Shown: positions 8,135-16,497 of the stretch, piece after piece | Layout: each line of letters begins with the position of its first letter | How positions within the stretch are numbered: the first letter of the stretch is position 1 | NCBI GenBank assembly: GCA_005239465.1 | Contig: SPAW01000010.1 | Coordinates: 28,301 to 92,300 of the forward strand | Reading direction: 5' to 3' | From: Nitrospira sp. | GTDB lineage: Bacteria > Nitrospirota > Nitrospiria > Nitrospirales > Nitrospiraceae | DNA: 64,000 bases | Translations under genes and position numbers: made by a program | Notes under the pieces: model-generated | What the model saw: only the letters and a program-made list of their open reading frames with translations | Told to the model about the DNA's origin: nothing | Database searches by the model: none

Positions 8135-8869
8135 ATGAACCAACGAGTCGCACTCATTACCGGCGGAGCCAAAGGCATCGGGCGCGGGATTGCCCTCGAC
8201 CTCGCCGCCAGGCACTGGAAGATTGCGTTCTGTTATCGAACCAGCGAAACCGAGGCACAGAAGACCGCCCGCGCCATCACGGAGCGAGGAGGGCAGGCCC
8301 TCGCCGTTCGCTGCGATGTATCAGACCCGGCAGCGGCCAAGGCCCTGGTCTCACAAGTAGAAAAAGAGTGGGGTCGGATCGACGCGCTCATCAACGGCGC
8401 CGGCCCTTATCATCGGATCAATCTGTTCGACGAGACAGTCGAGGGTTGGAACAAGATGTTCGACGGCAATCTGCATCCCATTTTCTATCTCGCGCAAGCC
8501 GTTGCACCAGGCATGAAGGCTCGCAAGGCCGGTCGCATTATCAGCTTCAGCATGGCGAACGCAGATCAGATGATTTCCCAGACGGACGTGACGGCCCACT
8601 ATATCGCCAAAGCCGGCGTGTTGATCTTAACGCGAACACTCGCCAAGTTGCTCGCTCCCCACGGGATCACCGTCAACGCCGTCTCGCCTGGCTTCATCGA
8701 CTCGGGGAGCGCACCGCCGGAAGAACTCGCCGGCATGACCAAACGCATCCCCGCAGGGTACATCGGAACAGTCGATGATACAGTTGCTGCCGTCCGCTAT
8801 CTCCTCAGCGACGAGGCCCGCTACGTCAACGGCGCGAATATTCAGATCAGCGGCGCGTGGGGGATATAA
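8135..8869 (+). CDS. Short-chain dehydrogenase/reductase with altered catalytic tyrosine position
   Basis: A 244-residue Rossmann-fold SDR of FabG length: TGGAKGIGRG cofactor loop (about 9-18), DV at the adenine site, NGAG motif, and a C-terminal PGFIDSG cap. The usual YxxxK is changed. The segment reads AHYIAKAG, so His155 occupies the canonical Tyr position four before Lys159, while Tyr156 is shifted by one. Activity may be altered or use the shifted Tyr. It could reduce a beta-ketoacyl or pterin-type substrate; the substrate is not determinable. It is co-directional with the preceding genes and closes the run before a long hairpin. Confidence 0.85.
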   Translation: MNQRVALITGGAKGIGRGIALDLAARHWKIAFCYRTSETEAQKTARAITERGGQALAVRCDVSDPAAAKALVSQVEKEWGRIDALINGAGPYHRINLFDETVEGWNKMFDGNLHPIFYLAQAVAPGMKARKAGRIISFSMANADQMISQTDVTAHYIAKAGVLILTRTLAKLLAPHGITVNAVSPGFIDSGSAPPEELAGMTKRIPAGYIGTVDDTVAAVRYLLSDEARYVNGANIQISGAWGI

Positions 8870-8874
8870 GAGTT

Positions 8875-8992
8875 GAGATGATTGGGTTGATTTCAGTGCT
8901 CGCTGACCGCGCGCCTAAGATCCTGATCATATTTCCAGACCAGGGGCGGCGCTCGGTGCATGCGCGCAATGTGAAACCAACCCAATCATCTC
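8875..8992. repeat. Long inverted repeat after the SDR gene
   Basis: Arms 8875-8894 and 8973-8992 pair at 19 of 20 positions (GAGATGATTGGGTTG type), enclosing a 78-base loop rich in GC palindromic words. It starts six bases after the SDR stop. It may act as a terminator-like structure or be a mobile hairpin; there is no T-run. Confidence 0.75.
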
Positions 8993-9023
8993 GCGTGGGT
9001 GAATGGAGGAAGCTGGAGCATCA

Positions 9024-9428
9024 ATGAATACCGATCAAGAACGCAACGCCCACCGTCGATTCGTCCAAGCCCTGCAACATAAATCTTTGACTTGCGCCAA
9101 GCCCGGCTGCGGCAGACCGATGGACATTACCGATCTCACCCCCCATCTCGCCCGCATCAAGACCTACGAAGCCGAATGCAAACGGTGTCATACAAAGGAG
9201 TTGATTACCGGCAAAGAACAGACGACCCCACTCTGGGACGTCGCCTCGATCACGATGATGGCCGAGGTCCACCTGCTCCATGACCAACCGACCTGCCCCT
9301 TTGACGACACTCCCATCACGTTCACCTCCATGCCCAAACCTCGACGCAAAGCCCGCTACCGCCTTTCTTGTTTCTACTGCGGACGGCACACAGAAATGAA
9401 CTGGCCGCCGCCGGAGGCAAAACGGTAA
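9024..9428 (+). CDS. Zinc-ribbon protein, function unknown
   Basis: A 134-residue soluble protein. ATG 9024 is preferred over 9003 because GGAG lies at good distance. Four metal-ligand pairs are visible: CAKPGC, CKRC, a single Cys in PTCPFDD, and CFYC near the C-terminus, suggesting two zinc ribbons. The residues between are charged and not recognised. It is separated from the SDR gene by the hairpin at 8875 and may have its own promoter. Confidence 0.65.
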   Translation: MNTDQERNAHRRFVQALQHKSLTCAKPGCGRPMDITDLTPHLARIKTYEAECKRCHTKELITGKEQTTPLWDVASITMMAEVHLLHDQPTCPFDDTPITFTSMPKPRRKARYRLSCFYCGRHTEMNWPPPEAKR

Positions 9429-9461
9429 GGGGCGGCATCCAGTAAATTTCTGCGGGAGCCA

Positions 9462-9538
9462 TTGGGGTCAGAGTGCAATTGCAGAGAAGCGGTTCACCCG
9501 TTATGGGCGCCCGCGAAGGAAATACGACTTTGACCCCA
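9462..9538. repeat. Palindromic element resembling REP/Y1-transposase-associated ends
   Basis: TTGGGGTCAGAGT (9462-9474) pairs with ACTTTGACCCCA (9527-9538) around a GC-rich centre. The GGGGTCA...TGACCCC end words resemble those flanking REP-associated Y1 transposase elements, but no transposase gene is present here. It lies between convergent genes. Confidence 0.55.
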
Positions 9539-9639
9539 CTGCGGTCCAAGAATCTTCTACGAGGGCTCCGGCCATGTGCAGCCGGAGCCCGAGGAACCCG
9601 ACATACTGAACCGAGACTTTGTCGAGCACTGATCCTCAG

Positions 9640-10404
9640 CTATGCCGTGAGGGCTTTTCTGATGAACTCGGCGAGCCGGCGGAAGTAGGCCCCGCCTCCC
9701 ACCTGATAGGTGTTGTTATGATCGGCGCCTTGGATCACATACCACTCCTTTGGGGGTGTCGCCGCGTCGAAAACCTGCCGACCCAATTCGAGTGGAATGA
9801 TGTCGTCTTTGTCGCCGTGAATGATCAGCTTCGGTAACGACAGCTGCGGCAGGCGATCAATCAATCGGAACTCCGCCCCGAGCAACCAGTGCATCGGCAG
9901 TCCGCCGTAGTGAAACTTCGCGACCGCTTCAACGGAGGGAAACGACGATTCGAGGATCAATGCGGCAGCGGGTTTTCGTGCCGCAAGTTCTCCCGCCACC
10001 GAGGCACCGAGCGATCGGCCGAACAGAACGATTCGTTCGAAACGAATCATCCTGGTTCGCGTCAGGTAGTCGTAGGCCCCGAGCGCGTCTTGATAGAGAC
10101 CGTCCTCGCTGGGGCTAATCGCCTGGCTTCTCCCGTACCCTCGGTAGTCGAACAAGAAAACCGATAATCCCAACTGGTAGAGAAACTTCAGATTCTCGAG
10201 ACGGTGAATGATATTGCCCGCGTTCCCATGGCACCAGAGGATGACCGGACGATTTGCCTGCGCCTCAACATACCAAGCGAACAACCGCGCTCCGTCAGCA
10301 GCCTGAAACCATATATCCTCAAGTGGCAATCCACTGAGCTTTGCCCAATCTCGGTCCTGCCAGGGTTCAGGGTAATAGACGAACAGTTGATCGAGAAGGC
10401 TCAT
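9640..10404 (-). CDS. Alpha/beta hydrolase (BEM46/ABHD13-like serine hydrolase)
   Basis: A 254-residue hydrolase. The nucleophile is S131 in GRSLGA, the acid is probably D198 or D200 in HGDKDD, and the general base is H229 in GADHNN. The oxyanion region is CHGNAGN (about 58-64). The order and length match Bem46-like esterases or peptidases of the alpha/beta hydrolase family. No signal peptide is evident, although the first 12 residues are hydrophobic enough for peripheral membrane contact. It converges with the plus-strand zinc-ribbon gene. Substrate unknown. Confidence 0.9.
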   Translation of the reverse strand: MSLLDQLFVYYPEPWQDRDWAKLSGLPLEDIWFQAADGARLFAWYVEAQANRPVILWCHGNAGNIIHRLENLKFLYQLGLSVFLFDYRGYGRSQAISPSEDGLYQDALGAYDYLTRTRMIRFERIVLFGRSLGASVAGELAARKPAAALILESSFPSVEAVAKFHYGGLPMHWLLGAEFRLIDRLPQLSLPKLIIHGDKDDIIPLELGRQVFDAATPPKEWYVIQGADHNNTYQVGGGAYFRRLAEFIRKALTA

Positions 10405-10483
10405 GATATTTTTGACGGAACATCCTTGGCATTTCGGGATGGTACTGAAAGAGTATGACAGGAGTGGCAGGCGCGTGCGATGT

Positions 10484-10786
10484 CTACTGTTTAAGTTTTT
10501 GATCGATTTTCTTCCCGGCCTTCTCGAACCCCTCCCTTGTCTTCCTGGCCGCTTTTTTCAACTTCCGCTCCAGCTTTTCTCCAAGTTTTTTTTGCTCGAT
10601 TTTCTTTGCCGCCTTGGTAAATCCTTGCTCTATCTTATTGCCGACTTTCTTGGCAGTGCTCCCGATCCGTTCGACCACACTGGGGTTGTTCGATGGTTCG
10701 CTCTCAGCCAACGCTGTGGAACCTGAAACAATCCAGATTAGCAGAGGCAACCAGGCTACCAGCCATATTTGTCGTTGCACGTGCAT
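10484..10786 (-). CDS. Small secreted Lys-rich coiled-coil protein
   Basis: A 100-residue protein with a clear Sec signal peptide (about 1-27, hydrophobic core then TALAES cleavage region). A mature part of about 70 residues follows, built of amphipathic KKxEQK/KKAARK repeats, strongly basic and probably helical or coiled-coil in the periplasm. No family recognised. Basic repeat proteins of this kind may bind nucleic acid, phospholipid or peptidoglycan, but that is inference. It sits upstream of the hydrolase gene on the same strand with 79 bases between. Confidence 0.65.
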   Translation of the reverse strand: MHVQRQIWLVAWLPLLIWIVSGSTALAESEPSNNPSVVERIGSTAKKVGNKIEQGFTKAAKKIEQKKLGEKLERKLKKAARKTREGFEKAGKKIDQKLKQ

Positions 10787-10920
10787 TACCTACCTTCAAC
10801 CTCAGGGAAAGGATACCACGACCTGACGAGCTTGTCCCGATGGTTCCAGACTAGCCATCGTTTTCCGTCTCGGATATACTTTGGGCCCACATCACTGTGC
10901 CTTTTGAAAGTCCTTTGCCT

Positions 10921-12273
10921 ATGACGATCACTTCCTCCAACGCCACCCAGACCCTGACCACCTGCGATGTCCTCGTTGTCGGAGGCGGTCCGGCCGGCTC
11001 AGCCATCTCCGCTCTGCTGGCGGAGAAGGGATGGAACGTCCATGTTTTGGAAAAAGACCGCCATCCGCGCTTTCATATCGGCGAATCGCTTCTACCTCAC
11101 TCGCTTCCGATGCTGAAACGGCTGGGCGTTCTGCCGGAGGTCGAGAAGATCGGCATTCCCAAATACGGGGCTGAAGTGGTCTCGCCATACCATGGGCGTT
11201 CCCGCATGCTGTATTTCTCTAAAGCGCTTGATGGCTCACAACCGTTTGCGTATGAAGTGAAGCGAGCAGAATTCGACAAGATCCTGTTCGACAACGCGGT
11301 CGGCAAAGGGGTTCATGTGCATGAGGGCGTCCGGGCCAAGCGCGTCGAGTTTCGCCCTGACTCCATGCATCTGGTTCAGGCTGAAGACCGGACAGGGCAG
11401 GCACTAACTTATGAAGCCAAGTTTGTCGTCGATGCCAGCGGGCGTGATACATTCCTCTCCGGACAATTCGGCGGCAAGTATCGCAACCCGCACCACAACA
11501 GCGCTGCAGTCTTTGGACATTTCGAAGGTGTGAAACGGCTGCCGGGGACGGACGAGGGCAATATCAGCATCGTCTGGTTCGACCACGGCTGGTGGTGGAT
11601 CATTCCATTCAAAGACGGCACAACCAGCGTAGGCGCGGTTTGCTGGCCCTCCTACATCAGCACGCGAAAAGTGCCGTTGGAGCAATTCCTGTGGGATACG
11701 ATCGCACTCTGCCCTCCGGTGGCAGAACGCATGGCGAGGGCGAAATTGGTCGGCCACGCCTATGCGGCCGCTAACTATTCGTATCGCAGAAAAACAATGA
11801 GCGGCGACGGCTACCTCATGATCGGCGATGCCTTCGCTTTTATCGACCCCGTCTTCTCCAGCGGCGTGCATCTGGCGCTCAACAGCGCCACTTTGGGCGC
11901 CGACGTCGTCGATGCCTACTTGCGGAAGTCTTCGGAATACCAACGTTGCGTGCGGGAATTTGAACGGACCGTTCGTTTAGGCGTGAAAACCTACTCATGG
12001 TTTATCTACCACTTCACCCAGCCCGCCTTCCGCCACCTGTTCATGTCGGAGGGTTCCATTTTCAAAATGGAAGAAGCCGTCCTCTCCGTTTTGGCCGGCG
12101 ATGCTTTCGGGAAATCCCCGACTCGGATTCCGATCTTCTTGTTTAAGATTGCATATTATCTCGTCTATCTGTTCAATTTCAGGGAAAATTGGACGGCATA
12201 CCGGCGGCGCATCAAGGGAGTCCTCGAAACTGTCACAGACGTCAAAGACTATGCCGTCATCCATCGACCCTAA
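10921..12273 (+). CDS. Flavin-dependent halogenase/oxidoreductase-type protein of the polyene locus
   Basis: A 450-residue FAD protein. ATG 10921 is preferred over GTG 10897 because GAAAG lies upstream at usable spacing. N-terminal GGGPAGS dinucleotide-binding motif, then a halogenase-like FHIGESLLPHSLP segment. W224-W226-I228-P229 form a WxWxIP motif (WWWIIP), a signature of flavin-dependent halogenases that blocks monooxygenation. A later GDAFAFIDPVFSSGVHLA segment binds FAD. It could halogenate an aryl ring or be a related geranylgeranyl-reductase-like oxidase. The stop overlaps the start of the chorismatase gene (TAATG), tying it to aryl precursor supply. Xanthomonadin clusters also combine a chorismatase with halogenation, which supports the call. 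Confidence 0.8.
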   Translation: MTITSSNATQTLTTCDVLVVGGGPAGSAISALLAEKGWNVHVLEKDRHPRFHIGESLLPHSLPMLKRLGVLPEVEKIGIPKYGAEVVSPYHGRSRMLYFSKALDGSQPFAYEVKRAEFDKILFDNAVGKGVHVHEGVRAKRVEFRPDSMHLVQAEDRTGQALTYEAKFVVDASGRDTFLSGQFGGKYRNPHHNSAAVFGHFEGVKRLPGTDEGNISIVWFDHGWWWIIPFKDGTTSVGAVCWPSYISTRKVPLEQFLWDTIALCPPVAERMARAKLVGHAYAAANYSYRRKTMSGDGYLMIGDAFAFIDPVFSSGVHLALNSATLGADVVDAYLRKSSEYQRCVREFERTVRLGVKTYSWFIYHFTQPAFRHLFMSEGSIFKMEEAVLSVLAGDAFGKSPTRIPIFLFKIAYYLVYLFNFRENWTAYRRRIKGVLETVTDVKDYAVIHRP

Positions 12274-13334
12274 TGAAGAAGGTTCACGTGGGACATAGGC
12301 AGACTCAGCGCATAGTCCTCTCTGGACGACGGATTCCGACCGCCCCGGCTTGTCCCGGCTTCGCCTACGTCGAGACTGCGCAGTTGGACTCATGGCACGC
12401 CACGCACGACCGCCATCCTCTCGCGGTGATTTCTTTCGGTGGGGCGGCATCGAGCGCCGTCGACTGCCCAAGCATTTCGCTGCATCTGCCGCACCTGATC
12501 GGGCCCGCTCAGGTAGAAGTCTGGACCAGCACGCAGCCGGTTTGCACATTCCGCAAGGATCAATTTTCCGCGGCGGTGAACGACGAGGTCGCCGCCGCAT
12601 TTTTGACGGTGGAGGAGGAGCCAGGCACCTCGTTGGAACGCACGACGTACGCGGCCTATCATCGACTACTGGGCGAACTCCGAGAGCTTGGCTATCCACA
12701 TCTGTGGCGCGCTTGGAACTATTTCCCTCACATCAATGAAATAGATAATGGTCTGGAACGATATCAACGGTTTTGCATCGGACGCCATCAGGCTCTTGCC
12801 GAAGCGTTACCAGATTTTCCAGACTCGCTTCCCGCAGGGACGGCAGTCGGCACCGTCTCCGGGCCGCTACACATCTTGATCCTGGCGGGAATCCGACAGG
12901 CAACCCATCTGGGAAACCCGCGTCAGGTGAATGCCTATGACTACCCTCAGACCTATGGTCCCCGTAGCCCGTCATTCGCCCGAGCCACGATCGGTCGACT
13001 GGACGGCGACGCGCATTTGTTTGTGGCCGGCACGGCCAGCATCGTGGGGCACGACAGCCGGCATCCCAGACTCCCAGAGGAACAGACACGAGAAACCGCG
13101 GAAAATCTCAGGGTCTTGCTCAATCATGCCAACAGCATGACTGGGACCGACTTCATCGGGAGTCACACGTCGGCTTGTTACAAAGTGTATGTGCGCCATC
13201 CTGATCACCTGCACGTCATTCATCGCACACTCCGGGATACTTCGCTCTTCTTGGACCGTGTCCTGTTCCTTCAGGGAGATCCGTGCCGCCGAGAGCTGCT
13301 GGTCGAAATCGAGGGACTCATCATCTCGGACTAA
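12273..13334 (+). CDS. Chorismatase (FkbO/Hyg5/XanB2-like), probable hydroxybenzoate synthase
   Basis: A 353-residue protein starting at ATG 12273, which shares one base with the stop of the upstream gene (TAATG). It has the chorismatase signature segment RAWNYFPHINE (from R146), then ERYQRFCIGRHQA (about 163-175) and a C-terminal FVAGTASIVGHDSRH region. These are conserved in the FkbO/Hyg5/XanB2 fold (YjgF-like). Such enzymes hydrolyse or eliminate chorismate to dihydroxy-cyclohexadiene carboxylate, 3-hydroxybenzoate or 4-hydroxybenzoate, releasing pyruvate. XanB2 supplies 3-hydroxybenzoate for xanthomonadin in Xanthomonas. Here it sits beside an aryl-polyene-like operon, so supply of the aryl starter is the likely role. 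Which hydroxybenzoate is formed cannot be read from sequence. Confidence 0.82.
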   Translation: MKKVHVGHRQTQRIVLSGRRIPTAPACPGFAYVETAQLDSWHATHDRHPLAVISFGGAASSAVDCPSISLHLPHLIGPAQVEVWTSTQPVCTFRKDQFSAAVNDEVAAAFLTVEEEPGTSLERTTYAAYHRLLGELRELGYPHLWRAWNYFPHINEIDNGLERYQRFCIGRHQALAEALPDFPDSLPAGTAVGTVSGPLHILILAGIRQATHLGNPRQVNAYDYPQTYGPRSPSFARATIGRLDGDAHLFVAGTASIVGHDSRHPRLPEEQTRETAENLRVLLNHANSMTGTDFIGSHTSACYKVYVRHPDHLHVIHRTLRDTSLFLDRVLFLQGDPCRRELLVEIEGLIISD

Positions 13335-13406
13335 CTCCTCACCAATGCAGTCATCCTTTGTCCTCATGGTGTTAAACTTCGCTGTCGCGCCTGGGAGCCT
13401 TGGATC

Positions 13407-14321
13407 ATGGTCATGAACAACGGGAACGGGCATGGCGGACCTCATCCCCGTCACTTCTACTTCACGATCGATTGCGATTGGGTGCCAGGCTCGCAGGTCG
13501 GGCTCGAACGGCTACTGGACTTGTGCGACTGCTACCATCTCAAGGGAACCATCTTCTTCGCCGGCCGTTTCGCAGAAACCTATCCGGATTTGGTCCGAGA
13601 CTGCCATCACCGCGGACACCAGCTGGGAACGCACGGATGGGCGCACGGCGGGCTTGAAGACGATGAAGACTTTCGTCTGGCGAGCTATGACCAGCAACGA
13701 CAGTGGATCCGCCGGGCTACGGACGCCGTGGAAAAGGCCGCAGGGGTATGCCCGGTCATTTTCAGGGCGCCCAATCTCCGCATCGGAGAAGTAACCTTAC
13801 GCGCCCTCGAAGACGAAGGCTATCGATACGATTCCTCCATCCCGGCCAGACGCTTCGACATGGGATTCGGGCGCGTCCACTATACGGAATATTTCTGGGC
13901 TCCCCTGGAACCCTACAACCCATCCTGGCAACGGTTGCATCGTCCTGGCAGAAGCAGCATTCTTGAAATTCCTCCCTCAGCCTGCCTCTTCCCGATCAAT
14001 CTCGCCTCCTTGCGCGTGCTGGGCCTGCCGGCCCTGAGACGCATGATCAATTGGGTTGGCCGTCGTTCACAGCATCTGGTGTTCTACTGCCACCCCTCCG
14101 AGTTCCTCTACGCCAAAGACCAGGTGTTTCCTCGGGCGATGTCCAAATGGAACCAATGGGGAATGTGTCCGGCCAATCTCTCTCTTGTTGAAGCCTTGAT
14201 CGACTCCGTTCTCAATTTGGGGTATGCTCCCGTCCCGATGGTAAACACCGCACCTCGGTCGGTTGACTTGAAGCAGCCGATCATATCAAGAGTAGTTGGC
14301 TATCAATCCGATCATGCCTAA
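13407..14321 (+). CDS. Polysaccharide deacetylase (NodB domain)
   Basis: A 304-residue NodB-fold carbohydrate esterase. Motif 1 is FTIDCDW (catalytic Asp then metal Asp), motif 2 is HGWAH (metal His pair), motif 3 includes FRAPNLRIG, and a late CHPSE may supply the catalytic His. No signal peptide is evident, so it probably acts on a cytosolic lipid-linked sugar, as DUF3473-like deacetylases of exopolysaccharide loci do. It follows the chorismatase on the same strand after 72 bases. Its partner could be the glycosyltransferase at 14832. Confidence 0.88.
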   Translation: MVMNNGNGHGGPHPRHFYFTIDCDWVPGSQVGLERLLDLCDCYHLKGTIFFAGRFAETYPDLVRDCHHRGHQLGTHGWAHGGLEDDEDFRLASYDQQRQWIRRATDAVEKAAGVCPVIFRAPNLRIGEVTLRALEDEGYRYDSSIPARRFDMGFGRVHYTEYFWAPLEPYNPSWQRLHRPGRSSILEIPPSACLFPINLASLRVLGLPALRRMINWVGRRSQHLVFYCHPSEFLYAKDQVFPRAMSKWNQWGMCPANLSLVEALIDSVLNLGYAPVPMVNTAPRSVDLKQPIISRVVGYQSDHA

Positions 14322-14340
14322 TCAAAAGGAGGGCCAGCAC

Positions 14341-14751
14341 ATGAAGCGGATGCGGTCAGGAATTTTGTTCGCGTGTGTCGTGCTCGTTGCGGTAATGGGC
14401 TGCCGAGGCGGCGGACAGATCTACAACGTGAAGGATGCTCCGGCTACCACCGCAACCGGGAAAGAAGTGACCTTAGAGCAGGTCACCAAGGCGATCATTG
14501 AGGCCGGCGCAGGACTCAAGTGGACGATGGCGGTCGTCAAGCCAGGCCAGATTGTCGGCACCCTCAACATTCGAAGCCACACGGCGATCGTCGACATTGC
14601 GTACAATACGAAGACCTACAACATCACCTACAAGGACAGCGTCAATCTCAAGTACGACGCCAACAAGCAAACGATCCATCAGAACTATCGAGGGTGGATC
14701 CAAAACCTGGACAACGCCATCAAAGGCCGGCTTACCGCGGCGGGAATGTAG
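14341..14751 (+). CDS. Small lipoprotein, function unknown
   Basis: A 136-residue protein from ATG 14341, preceded by AGGAGGG. The frame opens earlier, at 14296, inside the deacetylase gene. N-terminal signal with lipobox VMGC (Cys about residue 20) predicts a lipid-anchored periplasmic protein. The mature part is a compact alpha/beta sequence with VDIAYNTKTYNITYKDS and a terminal NLDNAIKGRL helix, reminiscent of small conserved proteobacterial lipoproteins but with no named family. It ends just before a strong hairpin. Confidence 0.75.
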   Translation: MKRMRSGILFACVVLVAVMGCRGGGQIYNVKDAPATTATGKEVTLEQVTKAIIEAGAGLKWTMAVVKPGQIVGTLNIRSHTAIVDIAYNTKTYNITYKDSVNLKYDANKQTIHQNYRGWIQNLDNAIKGRLTAAGM

Positions 14752-14757
14752 TACTTG

Positions 14758-14792
14758 CTCATCCCCTGCCGTATGATTCGGCAGGGGATGAG
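14758..14792. terminator. Perfect 14-bp hairpin between convergent operons
   Basis: CTCATCCCCTGCCG (14758-14771), a seven-base loop, and CGGCAGGGGATGAG (14779-14792). It lies seven bases after the lipoprotein stop and 40 bases before the end of the converging glycosyltransferase gene, so it can serve both strands. No strong T-run follows on either side. Confidence 0.75.
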
Positions 14793-14831
14793 TCCACCAA
14801 CCAATCCTTCATCCATCCTCTCTTCATACGC

Positions 14832-15701
14832 CTATTTTCGTATTTGCCTTACAATCTCTCGACCGCAATAAGTGGGTTCCGACATGGCGGGCTTCGTCCG
14901 CCCGCAAAAAACTCGATAGAGACCTATGGGGTACATACCTCGACTGACGAGTTTCCACGACACCATCCTGGTGATTCGCGCGATGTCTAAAATCGGTCGA
15001 AAATGACTCGGACGTGGTCCTGACCGAGGCCTCACACTGACGGAAACATTCCCGGAACTAAAACCTCGCCGCGCGGCTTCGATCATGATCTCACTTTCAA
15101 ACACGAAGCCGTGCTTCTGATCATGCGGTAGCATGACGTCTCGTAACAATTGGGCCGGATACAGGCGAAATCCGGATTGGCTGTCTTCGATCGGCTGCCC
15201 CGCGGCCCAGCCGATCCAGAAGTCGGCGATCAGGTTTGCCGCATACCGCCACACCGAAACTCTTCGTTGATCGCGCCGACGGGCGCCGACGAGAAACGCG
15301 TTCGGATAATCCAGGGACTGCTTCACGAAGGAGGGAATCTCTTCCGGCGCATGTTGTCCGTCCGCATCCAGAGTAATGACGCCGACAGCTCCACGGGCCA
15401 GGGCATGGTCAAATCCGCGCGAGAGGCTGCCGGCTTTTCCACAATTCTTGTCATTGCGCAAGACGGTCACGTCCAGTCCAGCCAATACCTGCGCAGTCTC
15501 ATCGGTCGATCCGTCGTCCACGACGATCACGTTCGGACATTGTTGGCGCGCGCGCATCGCGACATCGCGAACTGTCTCGGCTTCGTTGTAGGCTGGGATA
15601 ACGACCCAATAGGAATCTGTCGCTCGTCCCTCGTGAAACGTATCTCGCAACATGTCGCTCATCATGCGATTGTCGATCGGTTTATTGCACCATTGCATCA
15701 A
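14832..15701 (-). CDS. Family 2 glycosyltransferase, last gene of the polyene operon
   Basis: A 289-residue GT-A enzyme (or 277 if the ATG at 15665 is used). VVIPAYNEAETV, VVDDGSTDET and the metal-binding LDADGQHAPEEI are all present, resembling dolichyl-phosphate-type or polyprenol glycosyltransferases. SQSGFRLYPAQLL follows, and no obvious membrane anchor. Aryl polyene clusters often carry a family 2 glycosyltransferase that decorates the lipid head. It is separated from the ketoreductase gene by a pyrimidine-rich stutter spacer of about 70 bases. Confidence 0.87.
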   Translation of the reverse strand: MMQWCNKPIDNRMMSDMLRDTFHEGRATDSYWVVIPAYNEAETVRDVAMRARQQCPNVIVVDDGSTDETAQVLAGLDVTVLRNDKNCGKAGSLSRGFDHALARGAVGVITLDADGQHAPEEIPSFVKQSLDYPNAFLVGARRRDQRRVSVWRYAANLIADFWIGWAAGQPIEDSQSGFRLYPAQLLRDVMLPHDQKHGFVFESEIMIEAARRGFSSGNVSVSVRPRSGPRPSHFRPILDIARITRMVSWKLVSRGMYPIGLYRVFCGRTKPAMSEPTYCGREIVRQIRK

Positions 15702-15716
15702 TGATCACTGCTCATC

Positions 15717-15773
15717 TCTTTTTAATTTTGCCTTTTTCCTTTTGCCTTTCTTCCACCCCTTACTGTTTTCCTC
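15717..15773. repeat. Pyrimidine stutter spacer
   Basis: Repeated CTTTTTCCTTTTGCC-type words on the plus strand between the glycosyltransferase and ketoreductase genes. Similar in style to 32164-32202. It overlaps the stop codon of the ketoreductase. Confidence 0.5.
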
Positions 15774-16497
15774 ACGCCATGCCTCCGTTGATGCCAATGA
15801 CCTGACCCGTGATATATCCAGCCTGCTCGGACACCAAGAATGATACCAGTGCGGCGACTTCATCCGGAGTGCCGACGCGTTTCATCGGCACCAGCGCTTC
15901 GATCTGCTCGGGCTTGAACGCCTGCCTGGTCCCCGGCGATTCGATCAAACCGGGAGCCACGACATTGACGGTGATGCCCCGTGAAGCCACTTCGATCGCC
16001 AATGACTTGCTGGCTCCATGCAGTCCGGCCTTCGCTGCGGCATAGTTGGCTTGCCCACGGTTGCCGGTCACACCGGCTAAAGAGGAAATCGACACAATTC
16101 GCCCCCAGCGCGTGACGATCATCGGCAGCAACAGCGGTTGCGTCACATTGAAGAATCCATTGAGCGAGAGATCGATGACGCTCGTCCATTGCTTGCTGGT
16201 CATCCCAGCCATGGGCGCGTCGTCGTGAAGGCCGGCGTTGTTGACGACGACTTGGATTGGCCCATCCTTCAGCTGCGTTTCGAGTGCATGGCACGTGGCC
16301 CTTCCATCGGTAACATCGAAGCTGATACTCGACGCCGACCCTCTATGAGCCCGAATCTTCTCTACCACTCGCTCAGCCGATGCAGGATGTCGATAGGCAT
16401 GTACGATCACGTCATGCCCATCTGCCGCCAGTCGTTCGGCGATGGCGGAGCCGATGGCACCACTCCCCCCTGTCACCAGTGCTCGTTTCTGCGTCAT
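15772..16497 (-). CDS. 3-oxoacyl-ACP reductase (FabG-like, ApeQ-type)
   Basis: A 241-residue SDR: TGGSGAIGSAIA cofactor loop (about 9-20), NNAG, catalytic Ser in SISSLAG, and a normal YAAAK catalytic pair, unlike the SDR at 8135. Ends in a GYITGQVIGINGG tail typical of FabG. In aryl polyene synthesis the ketoreductase reduces the beta-keto group after each elongation. Its start overlaps the stop of the dehydratase gene by four bases (ATGA). Confidence 0.93.
   Translation of the reverse strand: MTQKRALVTGGSGAIGSAIAERLAADGHDVIVHAYRHPASAERVVEKIRAHRGSASSISFDVTDGRATCHALETQLKDGPIQVVVNNAGLHDDAPMAGMTSKQWTSVIDLSLNGFFNVTQPLLLPMIVTRWGRIVSISSLAGVTGNRGQANYAAAKAGLHGASKSLAIEVASRGITVNVVAPGLIESPGTRQAFKPEQIEALVPMKRVGTPDEVAALVSFLVSEQAGYITGQVIGINGGMA

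Noticed and set aside
9462..9538. Intact insertion sequence
   Set aside because: Only palindromic ends in 77 bases; no transposase frame.
10897..10920. GTG 10897 as start of the flavoprotein
   Set aside because: No ribosome site, and the conserved dinucleotide fold begins at a normal distance from ATG 10921.
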